From contig BFEA01000003.1 of the NCBI GenBank assembly GCA_003427395.1, forward strand, positions 9,002,601 to 9,030,214: DNA of 27,614 bases, written 5' to 3'. Below, piece after piece: positions 8,251-16,300 of this stretch; position 1 is the stretch's first letter; the number at the start of each line of letters is the position of its first letter. The translations under genes and the position numbers were made by a program. The notes below the pieces were generated by a model. The model saw only the letters and a program-made list of their open reading frames with translations. It was not told where the DNA came from and searched no databases. Origin of the DNA: Chara braunii. Taxonomy: Eukaryota; Streptophyta; Charophyceae; Charales; Characeae.

Positions 8251-8934
8251 TTAACAGAGTAGAGAAGAAGTTGCAATAATCCTTGCATAGCTCCACCGCC
8301 ATTCCGTCCAAGCCTGGTGCCTTGAGTCTGCGATCGCATTCTGCACCTCGCCGACAGTGATCTCCTCATCTACCGGTAGTTGGCACGTGCTCTTGAGGTC
8401 AAGCCGCCGCTGAACATGCCTCCAAATCTCTTCCTTCGGCTCTCTATGCATGTCTTCGCTGGTCCAATGCTCTTCCTCAGCGAGAAGGTGGCGATAGAAG
8501 TCTGTGACGCACTTCAATACGTCATGTGTGGAACGCTGCCACTCTACGTGCTCATCGAACGGGTCCATAGCTGTTAACAGTGTCAGTGCGGCCTTGCATG
8601 CAGCGGGTTTAGAAAAGAATTGGTGCGACATACGTTCTCCCACTAAGATCCATGCCTCCTTTGGGTGTCTGCCCCATTTATTCGCCTCCTCGCCCTGCCA
8701 CTCCCTCCATCCTCGGGCTGCCTCCAATCTCTCTGCCTACCACCCCTCTCCGATTTGGTCCTCTGACGGGCCTCGATTCAGGTCCTCCGACCTACGAGCG
8801 AACTCCTTCTGCAAGTCTACTCTCAGCCTTTGGGTCACACATGCTCCAGCAGGTTCTCCTGTGGGCAATCTTCCAACCATTTTTCCCAGAAACTGGCCAC
8901 CACCGGCCGATATTCTTCGCTTTTGAAAACCCAT
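8251..8934 (-). pseudogene. LINE-A ORF2 linker between endonuclease and RT
   Basis: Frames 8934-8737 and 8727-8251 on the - strand carry this linker. It includes an Arg/Glu-rich helical stretch (LQKEFARRSEDL), WILVGERMSHQFF (the usual pre-RT G-[ED]-[RK]..FF motif) and DEEITVGEVQNAIAD, equivalent to the family's element just before the first RT motif. A frameshift near 8330 separates it from the RT core. No enzymatic residue of its own. Confidence 0.6.
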
Positions 8935-9240
8935 GTCGGGATTGCCTTCGGAGGGTGGCCCATCTCGAGATTGCCCATAGGGTAAACTGCTATTACGGCT
9001 GAATGATCCGACGTGGCCATCGAGCTAATCTGCACTTGCTCGATTACTTCGTTAAGGCTCGCCGACACCCATATCATATCGATGTGGCTGCACCAGACTG
9101 CAGTGGTTCCCCAGAAGGTAAAAGCCCTCTCTTGCGGATATAACGTTCTATATGAGTCTGTGGAGCCCAGCCCTGTCATTTTGGGAAAGATGGAGACCGT
9201 ATCCGCAGTTCTTGACTAGGAATTCACACACAGGCCAACT
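8835..9240 (-). pseudogene. LINE-A ORF2, C-terminal half of AP-type endonuclease
   Basis: The - strand frame from 9179 reads TDSYRTLYPQERAFTFW, then SHIDMIWVSASLNEVI and SSMATSDHSAVIAVY. These are the late endonuclease motifs: the FTFW strand, the S-x-I-D strand and the catalytic S-D-H. The frame is readable up to a TAG near 9221, just where the missing GDFN segment should be. The N-terminal half of the domain is at 4781-5275 on the + strand. After SDH comes the WVFKSEEYRPVVASFWEKW linker start. Confidence 0.75.
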
Positions 9241-9304
9241 GCAGTTTGGCCCCATCTTGGCACATTATATTCCTCAGCCGGAGACCGAGGATGAAGAGGA
9301 ATAG
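9209..9304 (+). pseudogene. Possible C-terminal tail of LINE-A ORF2
   Basis: The + strand frame FLTRNSHTGQLQFGP..HYIPQPETEDEEE ends at TAG 9302-9304. It starts where the inverted - strand segment ends. A short acidic tail would suit an ORF2 C-terminus, and this position is where that tail should lie if 5285-9240 is inverted. The piece is short and has no recognised motif, so the call is tentative. Confidence 0.35.
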
Positions 9305-9626
9305 GGTACAGCCCCAACAGATTGAAACTGATTGCAGTTTTGAACATATGGGATGTAGAGAGAGGTGGGGGACGGATGGGATTGTAGATGTACCATACTT
9401 AGGATAGGTGGATTCCAGGAGATAAAAGGGGCAAGATAAGGGGAAGTTGACGAAGATAGGGGTTGGGCGATAGGGAGGTGAGTTTCACAGAAAAGGGGGG
9501 GACAAAATTTCGGACAAGGTGTGAAAATTGGAAAAATTGGGGCAACTTGAAAATAGAGACAGGATACCGCGGGGGCTACCGAAGAGGTCGCTGGACCACC
9601 AACACAGAGGAGAGCAGACGGTGTGA
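9305..9626. other. No recognised gene; probable LINE-A 3' UTR and LINE-B 5' edge
   Basis: Purine-rich + strand. Short frames (for example 9463-9771) overlap the real LINE-B frame out of phase and are shadows. I see no poly(A) or hairpin marking the LINE-A 3' end. GAGGATG at 9287-9293 matches the seven bases after the LINE-B poly(A) (11718-11724), a weak candidate for a target duplication. Confidence 0.4.
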
Positions 9627-11021
9627 CAGGAGGACGAGTTCTGGTCAGACCTCCTCAAAACCTGGCGCAGACTCCCACTTCCAGACAGACCCCCCCCAGA
9701 CTGGTGGGAGGAGGTCTTCCGTCAGCCCCTTTTTGGGAACAAATGGATCACAGATACGCAAGGGCGTGTAATGCCGAGTTCAGTTCCCCCATGGGAAGGT
9801 TGGGTAAAACGGCGGATCCTGCGCGTGGGGGACCTATGGGACTGCGAGAGCAAAAATTGGAAAGGCATCGAACAACTAAGAGCAACGCTCAGATACTGTC
9901 ACCACATAGAGTGTCACCTAGATCAGCTAATTGAAAGCATCCCCTTGGCATGGTATCAAATATTGAGACAGGGCCCATCAATAAAAGAAGGGGACTGGGT
10001 GACTCACATTGGACTGGCAGGGAGAGTTGGTAGAGTATATATGACAGTCTCACAAAAAGCCTTAATAGAATACTATACTGTAGAACAGAAGGGCACCCTC
10101 AAAGGAAGTGCAACCCCTTTCCAATGGGTGGACAAAACAGAACTCATCAGAACCAGAGTGCCAGATGAAGGAAAGGGGTGGTCAGCCTTCCATCCAGACA
10201 AAGACATTCGGGCCTTGCCTTTTGACCCAGAGGAGTGGCGTTGGAAACTTCCACAGATCCAAACAGGGCATACCTTGAAATGGATTTATCTGCATAAACT
10301 GACAGTTAAAACCACTTATAGGATGCTACGTCCCAAACGTTGCCTGAGGGATAAAATAAATGACCGTTGGGCCAGGCATTTAAATGTGGACATGAATCTT
10401 TTCAAACCCATCCGTTGGTTCCAGGAAAGGAAGTCCCGACCGGCTAAAATAAATTCCTTGCAATGGCAGATAGTTCACCGCTGCCTACCTACAAATAACT
10501 GGTTGGTCGATCGTACATACTTGGAACAGAGGGGGGAACTATTACCACGGTGCCAACACTGCTCTAACCTCTTCCCATCACACAAAAGAGCTGAGACAAT
10601 CGAGCACGTGTTCATGCAATGCCCGATTGCCCAGTTCATTTGGAGAAATTGGGAACGCATCTGGAGGAAGATGGGCGCCTCAGCCCCCTGGCCTTGGTCA
10701 TGGCAAACGATACTGGCAGGCCACTGGCGACTAGTAGAAGACACCTCCAACTTCGAAGATAATATGTTCAGATTAGGGAGGTGGACAGTGTTATGGGCCT
10801 TATGGTGGCAACGGTGTCTTCTTACTCTAGATAATGTCCAAATTGATGCAGCGGAGATCATGGAACAAATAAAACAACAGATCCAGATGGAAATAACACA
10901 AAAATGGCAAACTCTGAAATCACAATTGAACCTATTTCGGCAGAGAAAAGACATTAAGAAGGCAAGCACTTCCTTCTGCCAGGAGTGGTTAGGAGGGGGA
11001 GCGGGTATGACGACACTTTAG
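9627..11021 (+). CDS. LINE-B ORF2 C-terminal fragment (connector, barrel-like domain, zf-RVT)
   Basis: The frame is open from just after TGA 9624-9626 to the stop at 11019-11021; the first ATG (9771) is not a genuine start, since the upstream codons DEFWSDLLKTWRRLPLP continue the homology to LINE-A. Numbered from that ATG: IKEGDWV near residue 71 starts a possible SH3/tudor-like module (about 70-130), ALPFDPEEWRW is near 148-158, and TLKWIYLHKLTVKTTYRML near 168-186. C-x2-C..H-x4-C at 261-284 (CQHC..HVFMQC) is the zf-RVT zinc site. A helical tail rich in Gln follows. The fragment has no polymerase and cannot move alone. Confidence 0.75.
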   Translation, partial: QEDEFWSDLLKTWRRLPLPDRPPPDWWEEVFRQPLFGNKWITDTQGRVMPSSVPPWEGWVKRRILRVGDLWDCESKNWKGIEQLRATLRYCHHIECHLDQLIESIPLAWYQILRQGPSIKEGDWVTHIGLAGRVGRVYMTVSQKALIEYYTVEQKGTLKGSATPFQWVDKTELIRTRVPDEGKGWSAFHPDKDIRALPFDPEEWRWKLPQIQTGHTLKWIYLHKLTVKTTYRMLRPKRCLRDKINDRWARHLNVDMNLFKPIRWFQERKSRPAKINSLQWQIVHRCLPTNNWLVDRTYLEQRGELLPRCQHCSNLFPSHKRAETIEHVFMQCPIAQFIWRNWERIWRKMGASAPWPWSWQTILAGHWRLVEDTSNFEDNMFRLGRWTVLWALWWQRCLLTLDNVQIDAAEIMEQIKQQIQMEITQKWQTLKSQLNLFRQRKDIKKASTSFCQEWLGGGAGMTTL

Positions 11022-11694
11022 ATGACTATCAAGACTTAGAAAGGATGAGGGACTATAAACGTTTGTTTAAAGACTGGTTGAATATTGATCCCTCTCTCCT
11101 CCTATGCCCCCCAGCGGACTTTCCTGATCCCTTCCCGCCCCACCCCCTCTCCCTTACTGAGTACTTCACATAAAAGGAAACAGGTGGTAGTCCGGTGCCC
11201 CCTGGACACAACCACACTCACAGGTGATACCTGGCAGCTTAGGGACACTTCAAAGACATACCCCCCTAAAAGGAGGGTGGGAGTTTAAACAGTAGAGGCA
11301 ACAGTACAAACAACAGCCTTCTGGGCGGCAACAGGCCGATTTGATTTCATTTTTGATTTCATGAGCTACGACACTAAAAAAGATAAAAGTTAGCAGCTGC
11401 TCAGGGCGAAGGAAGGACTAGTGTATAAGTGATGTATCTGGCGCCGGGTTAAGGCGAAGAGGTTCTCCCTTCCCCCCAACATCCTGCTCGGTCAATCCCC
11501 TGGACCCCAGGGTAATCAATGCCGGCAGGAACTGCTCAGGAACTCCTCACACCTATGTTCCAGACAAATTCAAATTTCAGTCAGTGTAAGGGACGCTGGA
11601 CCCATTTTCCAGCAGGTGCTCCCCACCAATAGATGGAGCTCCCCCCAGATCCTAGCGGTGTCTGCTCTTATCAGCACCACTAGCACTGACGGAG
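11022..11694 (+). other. LINE-B 3' UTR
   Basis: Non-coding region between the ORF2 stop and the poly(A). It holds GGGTAATCAATGCCGG near 11510 and GGGACGCTGG with hairpin stem GCTGGA/TCCAGC (11595-11600 with 11608-11613, 7-nt loop). Both elements have counterparts at 1385-1465. In several LINEs, 3' structures are recognised by the RT to start cDNA synthesis; a similar role here is inference. Confidence 0.6.
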
Positions 11695-11717
11695 AAAAAA
11701 AAAAAAAAAAAAAAAAA
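11695..11717 (+). repeat. Poly(A) tail of LINE-B (23 A)
   Basis: 23 consecutive A end the element. Unrelated sequence begins at GAGGATGG. Confidence 0.85.
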
Positions 11718-12214
11718 GAGGATGGTAGACGGGCAAGGGACGAGGGATGTAGTAGGTGGCAAGTACGATATAAGCAAAGGAAATGTAAGTAGGTAATCTG
11801 AGAAGGATGGTATCAAGAAATATGGGAGAACAAGTAAAACTGGTAAGGAGAACAGAACTTTATAGAGGGATCATGACTATAGATAGAGACCGGTGTTATA
11901 GGAACAAGTCTGTTTGGCTTTTTCCAAGAGGATTTGGTTTAGAGGAGACAAGCGGCCTGCGAGGTTGCCAGGCTCTCCCCCCCCGCGCCCTGCCACCCCT
12001 GGAACCCTTCTGCTGCGTGTCTGGGTGCTGCCAGTAAGCTTCCCGGCCAGCAGAAGCATCCCAGGAGAGGCTATGGTTTGGGAGGTGGGATGGCCTGTAG
12101 CACCCCCCTTGACAGGCTATTAGTACCGCAAGGGCTTGGCATATTTCTATCTCTGCTACTATCTCACCTTGAACTCATGCTTGGCGGTGATAAGCAACCG
12201 GACTGATGCCCCCC
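11718..12214. other. No recognised feature
   Basis: Flank between the LINE-B poly(A) and the inverted repeat. Only short, composition-driven frames are present; a C-rich stretch lies at 11975-12000. No gene or repeat could be supported. Confidence 0.5.
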
Positions 12215-12345
12215 AGAAGAAAAAAAAAAAAGAGACAACTGCGCCTGTGACCGCTGCACAGTTCAGAATTCGCAGAAATAACAGTCCACTGCAAGCTTGG
12301 GCGAAGACCAGTTTGAAACTGCACGAAAAACAGTAAATCATGTGT
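12215..12345 (-). repeat. Diverged inverted repeat, left arm
   Basis: Its reverse complement aligns with 12829-12962 through CTGTTTTT, GCAGTTT, TGCAGTG, CTGTTATT and the perfect 17-mer GAACTGTGCAGCGGTCAC minus its first base. About 100 bp align, with gaps. Both arms carry an A run at the + strand right or left edge (12221-12231, 12950-12960), so the tails are not mirror images. This argues for two copies of an A-tailed short repeat in opposite directions, or for a decayed terminal inverted repeat. Confidence 0.6.
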
Positions 12346-12470
12346 TCGACAGCCTACCGGTTCAATAATTGGCCAGAATGGGAGGTGGCGGTAGTGGTAC
12401 AGCTCCTTTTCCCGTGGCCTGGCCTGGGAGCAGTTACCGGTAGCAGGCCCTCCCGTTTTTGGGTCGTTTC

Positions 12471-12670
12471 CCCAGGGGTGTGGCCTAGGCATCTCGGCCG
12501 TGGCCCAGCCACGGGCGCGGCCTAGACATCTCGGCCATTGCCCAGCCACGGGCATGGGGGCCTAGACACCTCAGCAGTGGCCCAGCCATGGGCATGCCCA
12601 AGACATCTCGGCCATGGCCCAGCCACGAGTGTGGCCTAGACACCTCGGCCGTGGCCTAGCCATGGGCGCA
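12471..12670 (+). repeat. GGCC-rich minisatellite, five units of about 37-40 bp
   Basis: The unit starts GGCCTAGACATCTCGGCC and continues TGGCCCAGCCACGGGC. Five diverged copies begin near 12481, 12518, 12559, 12598 and 12632. Each has internal self-complementarity (GGCCGTGGCC, and TGGC with GCCA), so the transcript could fold into repeated small hairpins. No open protein of interest. Confidence 0.75.
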
Positions 12671-12777
12671 CAAAAAAAAAAAAAAAAANCCCCCAGGCGC
12701 ANAAAAAAAAAAAAAAAAAANGCCGCAGGNGNNAAAAAAAAANNNNGCANGCGCAGGAAAAAAAAAAAAAAAAAAAC
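12671..12777. repeat. Collapsed poly(A)/GCAGGCGCA tandem array with ambiguous bases
   Basis: Four A runs of roughly 9-20 are separated by short GC-rich pieces (CCCCAGGCGCA, GCCGCAGG, GCGCAGG), with ten or so N calls (12689, 12702, 12721, 12730-12750). The pattern suggests a tandem array that the assembler could not resolve; length and sequence are unreliable. Confidence 0.7.
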
Positions 12778-12828
12778 CACGATTGGACGCCTGATTTTGC
12801 CACTTCCAAACTTCCAACGGCTAAAAGT

Positions 12829-12962
12829 GCACAAAGCTGTTCTGTTTTTGCAGTTTTTAACTGCCCTCGGCCCAGAAACGCAGTGCCCTGTTATTGCTTC
12901 CTGCAAATTATTCGGAACTGTGCAGCGGTCACCCGCTTTGTTATCTCAAAAAAAGAAAAAAG
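12829..12962 (+). repeat. Diverged inverted repeat, right arm
   Basis: Partner of 12215-12345. It ends in an A-rich tail (CTCAAAAAAAGAAAAAAG). Confidence 0.6.
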
Positions 12963-13379
12963 CCGTGGGTCTGCAGGTTGCACAGCAACAACAATGGCGT
13001 GCGGCCTGGGGGGCCCTAATGCTCGAGTGTGTGTGTGGGTGTGTACATGGGCGGGTGCTTGGGGGTGCATGTAAGTTTATCCTCAGCATGCAGATCATGC
13101 ACCATATCATCACAACACCTCAGCAGGAAACCAAGCATCTGCGGGTGTCAAGTCAGAAGACAATCCTCAAAGTCGTGCACCCAAATTTTGCTATAGCAGA
13201 CCCAAATGAAGAGCGCAAGACAGGAAAAGTACAACTGCAAGACAGAAAAAGGACAACGAGACTATTAATGACAGACTCTTTCGTCGGACTTGCACCTACT
13301 CATTAGGAGGCTGGACCCTCAACAATCGGCAGAATCCCCATAGTTTTGACTTTTCTAGTCAAGAACTCCTTTAGCCGCT
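12963..13379. other. No recognised gene; short GT-rich tract
   Basis: 13026-13060 is GT-rich (GTGTGTGTGTGGGTGTGT). It resembles the TG-rich outer parts of the fold-back structure to the right, but no clear unit boundary is visible. No credible protein. Confidence 0.4.
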
Positions 13380-13640
13380 GTTGTACATGGATGGCCAGCA
13401 GGCGATATCACAAGCTGCAAGACAAGGGCAAGGTGACAAGGCACTGGACGACAAGCAGCAACAAGGCATATAGGCTGGAGGGCACGGGGCAGGCGGGTGG
13501 GCAGACAAACAACAAGGCAAGCAGCAGGGCGACACTATGACCAGCAGACTACAAGGCAGCAACGAGCGAGGCAATGAGGCAGCCAGGCAGTGGCAGGCAT
13601 GAGGGCAGTGAGGAAACACTGCACAAGGCACAAGCCAGCG
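13380..13640 (+). repeat. CAAGGCA-rich repeat, outlying copy of the fold-back inner sequence
   Basis: 13448-13540 resembles 15184-15270 in the same orientation: both have GACGA(C)..CAGCAACAAGGCA, then GGGCACGGGG.AGGC.GGCGG and CAGACAAACAA or CATACAAACAA. The end (13600-13640: GAGGAAACACTGCACAAGGCACAAG) is the reverse complement of the minisatellite unit at 14321-14760. It is therefore an extra, displaced piece of the fold-back element. Confidence 0.6.
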
Positions 13641-13686
13641 AGGCAGAAGGCCTCCTTCCACATGACCTCCTCCCCATCTTCTTCCC

Positions 13687-13806
13687 CCCCCCACACACAC
13701 ACGCAAAGACACACCCACAAACATGCATCCACACACACCCACACACTTGTTCATCCACACACAAACACCCACGGGTGCATGCCCACCCACCACACATACA
13801 TGCACA
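13687..13806 (+). repeat. CA-rich microsatellite (left end of fold-back)
   Basis: An interrupted CA tract (CACACACACG, ACACACACCC, ACACACAAACACCC). It pairs in orientation with the TG tract at 15985-16192. Confidence 0.85.
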
Positions 13807-14269
13807 CAATTATGTGTATATAACTTCTTTCTGGCTTCTCAGTCTTACTTTCCCGCTTTCTATTCTGTCTGAGTGAGTATCTCTAAGATGTGCCGAATAG
13901 TCAATTCCTGTCTGTTTGGAGTGCCTGCAACACTATCAGGGGGCCTGCTGAGTTGGCAATGCCTTTCTGTGTGTGGACTACGTGATGACAGACACTTGCT
14001 GACCTGACTCCCTGGCTCCAATGGTGTTGCGAAGCTACAGTCTGTGGGGTTCTGTTTATGGTGTGAGTAGGTGATGGACTGTTTTGGTACGTGTTGGTTG
14101 TAGGGACTGCCTTGTCTGTGCTGCCTCCACACCTTCGTTTCCCATCCACTTGCCTACCATCTTCTCCCGAATGGAACGTGCGGTCACGATAGCTGAATTT
14201 GGGGCAACTTTCAGTCTAGATACGGCGATAATGACCATACATTCTATCCAGGTGAAGAAGGTAGTATTT

Positions 14270-14760
14270 CCGTGCTGCTTGCCTTGTCCTTCAATGCTGC
14301 TTGCCTGGCTGTCTTGTGCCTTGCGCATTGTTTCCTCTCTGGCTTCATGCCTTGCTGCCTTGTTGCCCTTGCTGCATTTTTCCTCCCGGCCTTTTCGCCT
14401 CGTTCCCTTGTCCCTTGCGCGTTGTTTCCTCCCTGCATTCATGCCTTGCTGCCTTGTTGCCCTCGCTGGATTTCGTCTCCCTGCCGTTTGCCTTGCACGT
14501 TGTTTCCTCACTGCCTTTCCGTGCTGCTTGCCTTGTTGTTTGGATGCCTTTTGCTTCGGCCTTTTCCCTCACTGCCTTGTGCCTTGTGTATTCTTTCCTC
14601 ACTGTCTTCCTGTGCTGCTTGCCTTGTTCTTTGGCTGCCTTTGCCTTGCTGCATTTTGGCTCGACTTTTACTACACTGCCTTTTGCCTCCCTGCCTTTTG
14701 CCTAGCTTCCTTGTTCCTTGTGTGTTGTTTTCTCACTGCCTGCATGCCTGCTGCTTACAG
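14270..14760 (+). repeat. CCTTG-rich minisatellite with five GTTTCCTC anchors
   Basis: Five related anchors, TTGCGCATTGTTTCCTC-like, start at 14321, 14415, 14493, 14584 and 14718 (spacing 94, 78, 91, 134). Between them are CTGCCTTGTTGCC-type fillers. The Leu/Cys/Ala-rich frames across it (for example 14084-14797) are products of this composition and not genes. Confidence 0.7.
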
Positions 14761-14939
14761 TGCTCCCCTGCTGTTGGTCTTGTGTGTGTGTGTGTGATGA
14801 GAGACGAGACGTCCTGAGAAAAGCCGTGGCGAGTTGCGCGGAAAAAGCGTGACAAGAAACATACCAAACAAATAAATCGTCCGCTTCATATGCTACGACC
14901 GAAGTGAAGCTTCATCCCAGGCAAACGGACGCTACAAAT

Positions 14940-15650
14940 CCTAGCATTGAGGATAAACAGACAAGAACCCGGTGACACTAGGCCGAAGGCAGCAGGAGAA
15001 CAAGCAAGACGTCCCAAGCCAAGCAACAATGCAAAGTCAGCGAAGCAAAGGAAAGCCAGGGGGCAAACAACTAGCCACCCAGGTAAGCAGCGAAGGAAGA
15101 CAAGGCAGCAGGGGGCAGAAAGCAGCAAAGCAAAAGGTAGTGCAGCAACACACAGTGAGACAACGGATGAAGGGGCACTGAATGACGAGCAACAACAAGG
15201 CACCTAAGCTGAAGGGCACGGGGGAGGCAGGCGGGCATACAAACAAAGCAGCGGGCAGCAACCCAGCAGAGCACGAGGCAACGCTGCAGAGGCCACACCG
15301 CTGCTCAACGCCAAAGACGACTGCAAGGAACGACATGGCAAGCGGACAAACAGCACAGCAACCGTGCAGTGAAGCACAAGGCAACACAAGCAAGGCAAGC
15401 ACACTGCAAGGGATGACAGGGCGAGTGGACGAGCAGCACGGCAACCATGCAGTGAAGCACAAGGTAACACCAACAAGGCAACCAAACTACAAGGTACACA
15501 AGCAAAGGACACGGAAGGCATGGCTTGAGGATGGGTGGTAAGGCAGCAGAGCAGCGAAGTGCAAGGCAACACCAACAGCACGGCCACACCACAGAGCAAA
15601 CACAGCAGCTTGCCAAGAACGACCCGCGAAGCAAGCGGGACAGGCAGCAA
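14940..15650 (+). repeat. CAAGGCA/GCAGCAA-rich region (right inner half of fold-back)
   Basis: Dominated by CAAGGCA, GAAGCACAAGG and GCAGCAA motifs, complementary in character to 14270-14760. Within it, CAGCACGGCAACCATGCAGTGAAGC at 15433-15457 repeats CAGCACAGCAACCGTGCAGTGAAGC at 15351-15375, and GCGAAGTGCAAGG recurs in altered form near 15553. No gene is supported. Confidence 0.6.
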
Positions 15651-15984
15651 GGCAGCAGTGGAGCGCAGACAGGGCAGTTCACACATCCAACACGGACCAA
15701 AGCTGCACATGACTTACTCACATCACAGGTGAACCCTGCACACTGTTGGTTCCCACCACCCACTGAGCCAGGGAGTCACTCCGACAAACATCCATCATCA
15801 CCCGTAGGGAAGACAGACATCCCGAGTGAGCAGCCCCCCGAAGAGTGTTGCGGGCACTCCGAATGAGGAATGACCGACTGTTTGGCACTTCTTGAGGGTG
15901 CTCAGTTAGGCATACAAAAAATACTTAGAAAAAATGAGAGGAAGGACGGACAACACGAGAAAGCCAGACAGACATAAAACTGAT

Positions 15985-16002
15985 TGTGTGTGTGTGTTAG
16001 TG

Positions 16003-16047
<45 letters not shown>

Positions 16048-16192
16048 NNNNNNNNNNNNNNNNNNNNNNNNNNNNNNNNNNNNNNNNNNNNNNNNNNNNN
16101 NNNNNNNNNNNNNNNNNNNNNNNNNNNNNNNNNNNNNNNNNNNTGTGTGTGTGTGTGTGTGTGTGTGTGAGAGTGTGCCTGTGTGTGTGTGT
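15985..16192 (+). repeat. TG microsatellite interrupted by a 96-N assembly gap
   Basis: TG dinucleotides on both sides of N at 16048-16143. The gap sits wholly inside the microsatellite, so its real length is unknown. Val/Cys-repeat frames across it are artefacts. Confidence 0.95.
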
Positions 16193-16300
16193 GGGCATGC
16201 GGTTGTGTTTGGAGTGGGGAGGGCGAAGCGGGAAAGGGTGCGGGCGCATGAGGGTGCGTGGGGGTGTGTGCGAGCTTGCGTGTGTGTCCATGCACGTGTG

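Larger units (their letters stand above)
7234..8340 (-). pseudogene. LINE-A ORF2 reverse transcriptase core
   Basis: On the - strand, after a one-base shift near 8330, the order is LKAPGLDGMAVELCKDY, NWRPVSILNALNKILAKIL (motif 2a region), QTGFVTGRQI, FLSIDLEKAYDQVRW (first catalytic Asp), SVRQGC (motif B) and AFVDDTGAV, the catalytic Asp pair, with Val where Ala is usual. The enzyme copies LINE RNA at nicked DNA. Lesions include a 33-bp internal duplication (7757-7807), an in-frame 78-bp insertion (7642-7719) and an adapter with a 198-bp duplication (7432-7667). Without the adapter artefact the RT continues into 7233. Confidence 0.8.
1497..9305 (+). mobile_element. LINE-A: plant L1-type LINE with internally inverted ORF2
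   Basis: On the + strand are ORF1 (DUF4283-like plus CCHC, 1532-2453), a low-complexity linker, a globular region and the N-terminal half of the ORF2 endonuclease (4781 to about 5270). From about 9240 back to 5285, on the - strand, are the endonuclease C-terminal half, RT, connector and zf-RVT. At 9209-9304 a + strand frame ending in PETEDEEE-stop may be the ORF2 C-terminus. The endonuclease halves break at the same protein position, near the expected GDFN motif, so a single element with an inverted segment is the simplest model. Two independent insertions or misassembly remain possible. The copy is dead, with many frameshifts and stops. Confidence 0.6.
9627..11717 (+). mobile_element. LINE-B: 5'-truncated L1-type LINE, 3' portion with poly(A)
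   Basis: Consists of the ORF2 C-terminal frame (9627-11021), a 3' UTR of about 670 bp, a 6-bp-stem hairpin at 11595-11613 and 23 A at 11695-11717. No endonuclease or RT is present, as expected for 5'-truncated LINE insertions. The ORF2 tail shares domain order with LINE-A but differs greatly in sequence, so it is a separate family. The frame is intact over about 465 codons, so this copy is much younger than LINE-A. Confidence 0.75.
13680..16300. mobile_element. Fold-back-type element with long inverted arms
   Basis: Left arm about 13690-14110 and right arm about 15650-16020 are reverse complements at roughly 70% by eye. Anchors are GTTGCAGGCACTCC / GTTGCGGGCACTCC, GAGCCAGGGAGTCA in both, CCAACACG.ACCAAA, CTTACTCACA / CCTACTCACA and GAGAAGCCAGA / GAGAAAGCCAGA. 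The arms end in a CA microsatellite (left) and a TG microsatellite (right), as expected for a palindrome. The inner halves are also quasi-complementary: CCTTG-rich at 14270-14760 and CAAGG-rich at 14990-15640, with the turn near 14880. Fold-back elements are known to have long inverted arms with internal tandem repeats. No transposase is seen. Confidence 0.6.

Noticed and set aside
12340-12440. tRNA-derived SINE promoter boxes
   Set aside because: GGTTCAATA and a GGCGGTAGTGG stretch loosely resemble B and A boxes, but order and spacing do not fit either strand.
12471-12670. Possible CRISPR-like array of ~38-bp units
   Set aside because: Units are contiguous with no unique spacers and are diverged, so this is an ordinary minisatellite; the context is eukaryotic.
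14084-14112. Twin-primed LINE as explanation for strand switching elsewhere in the window
   Set aside because: Considered for LINE-A (4781-9304): twin priming inverts the 5' part before a direct 3' part with poly(A). Here the 3' part is the inverted one relative to ORF1 and no tail sits at the junction.
14084-14817. Long Leu/Cys/Ala-rich frames that look like membrane proteins
   Set aside because: They arise from the CCTTG-rich minisatellite in all three phases; periodicity follows the DNA repeat, not a protein.
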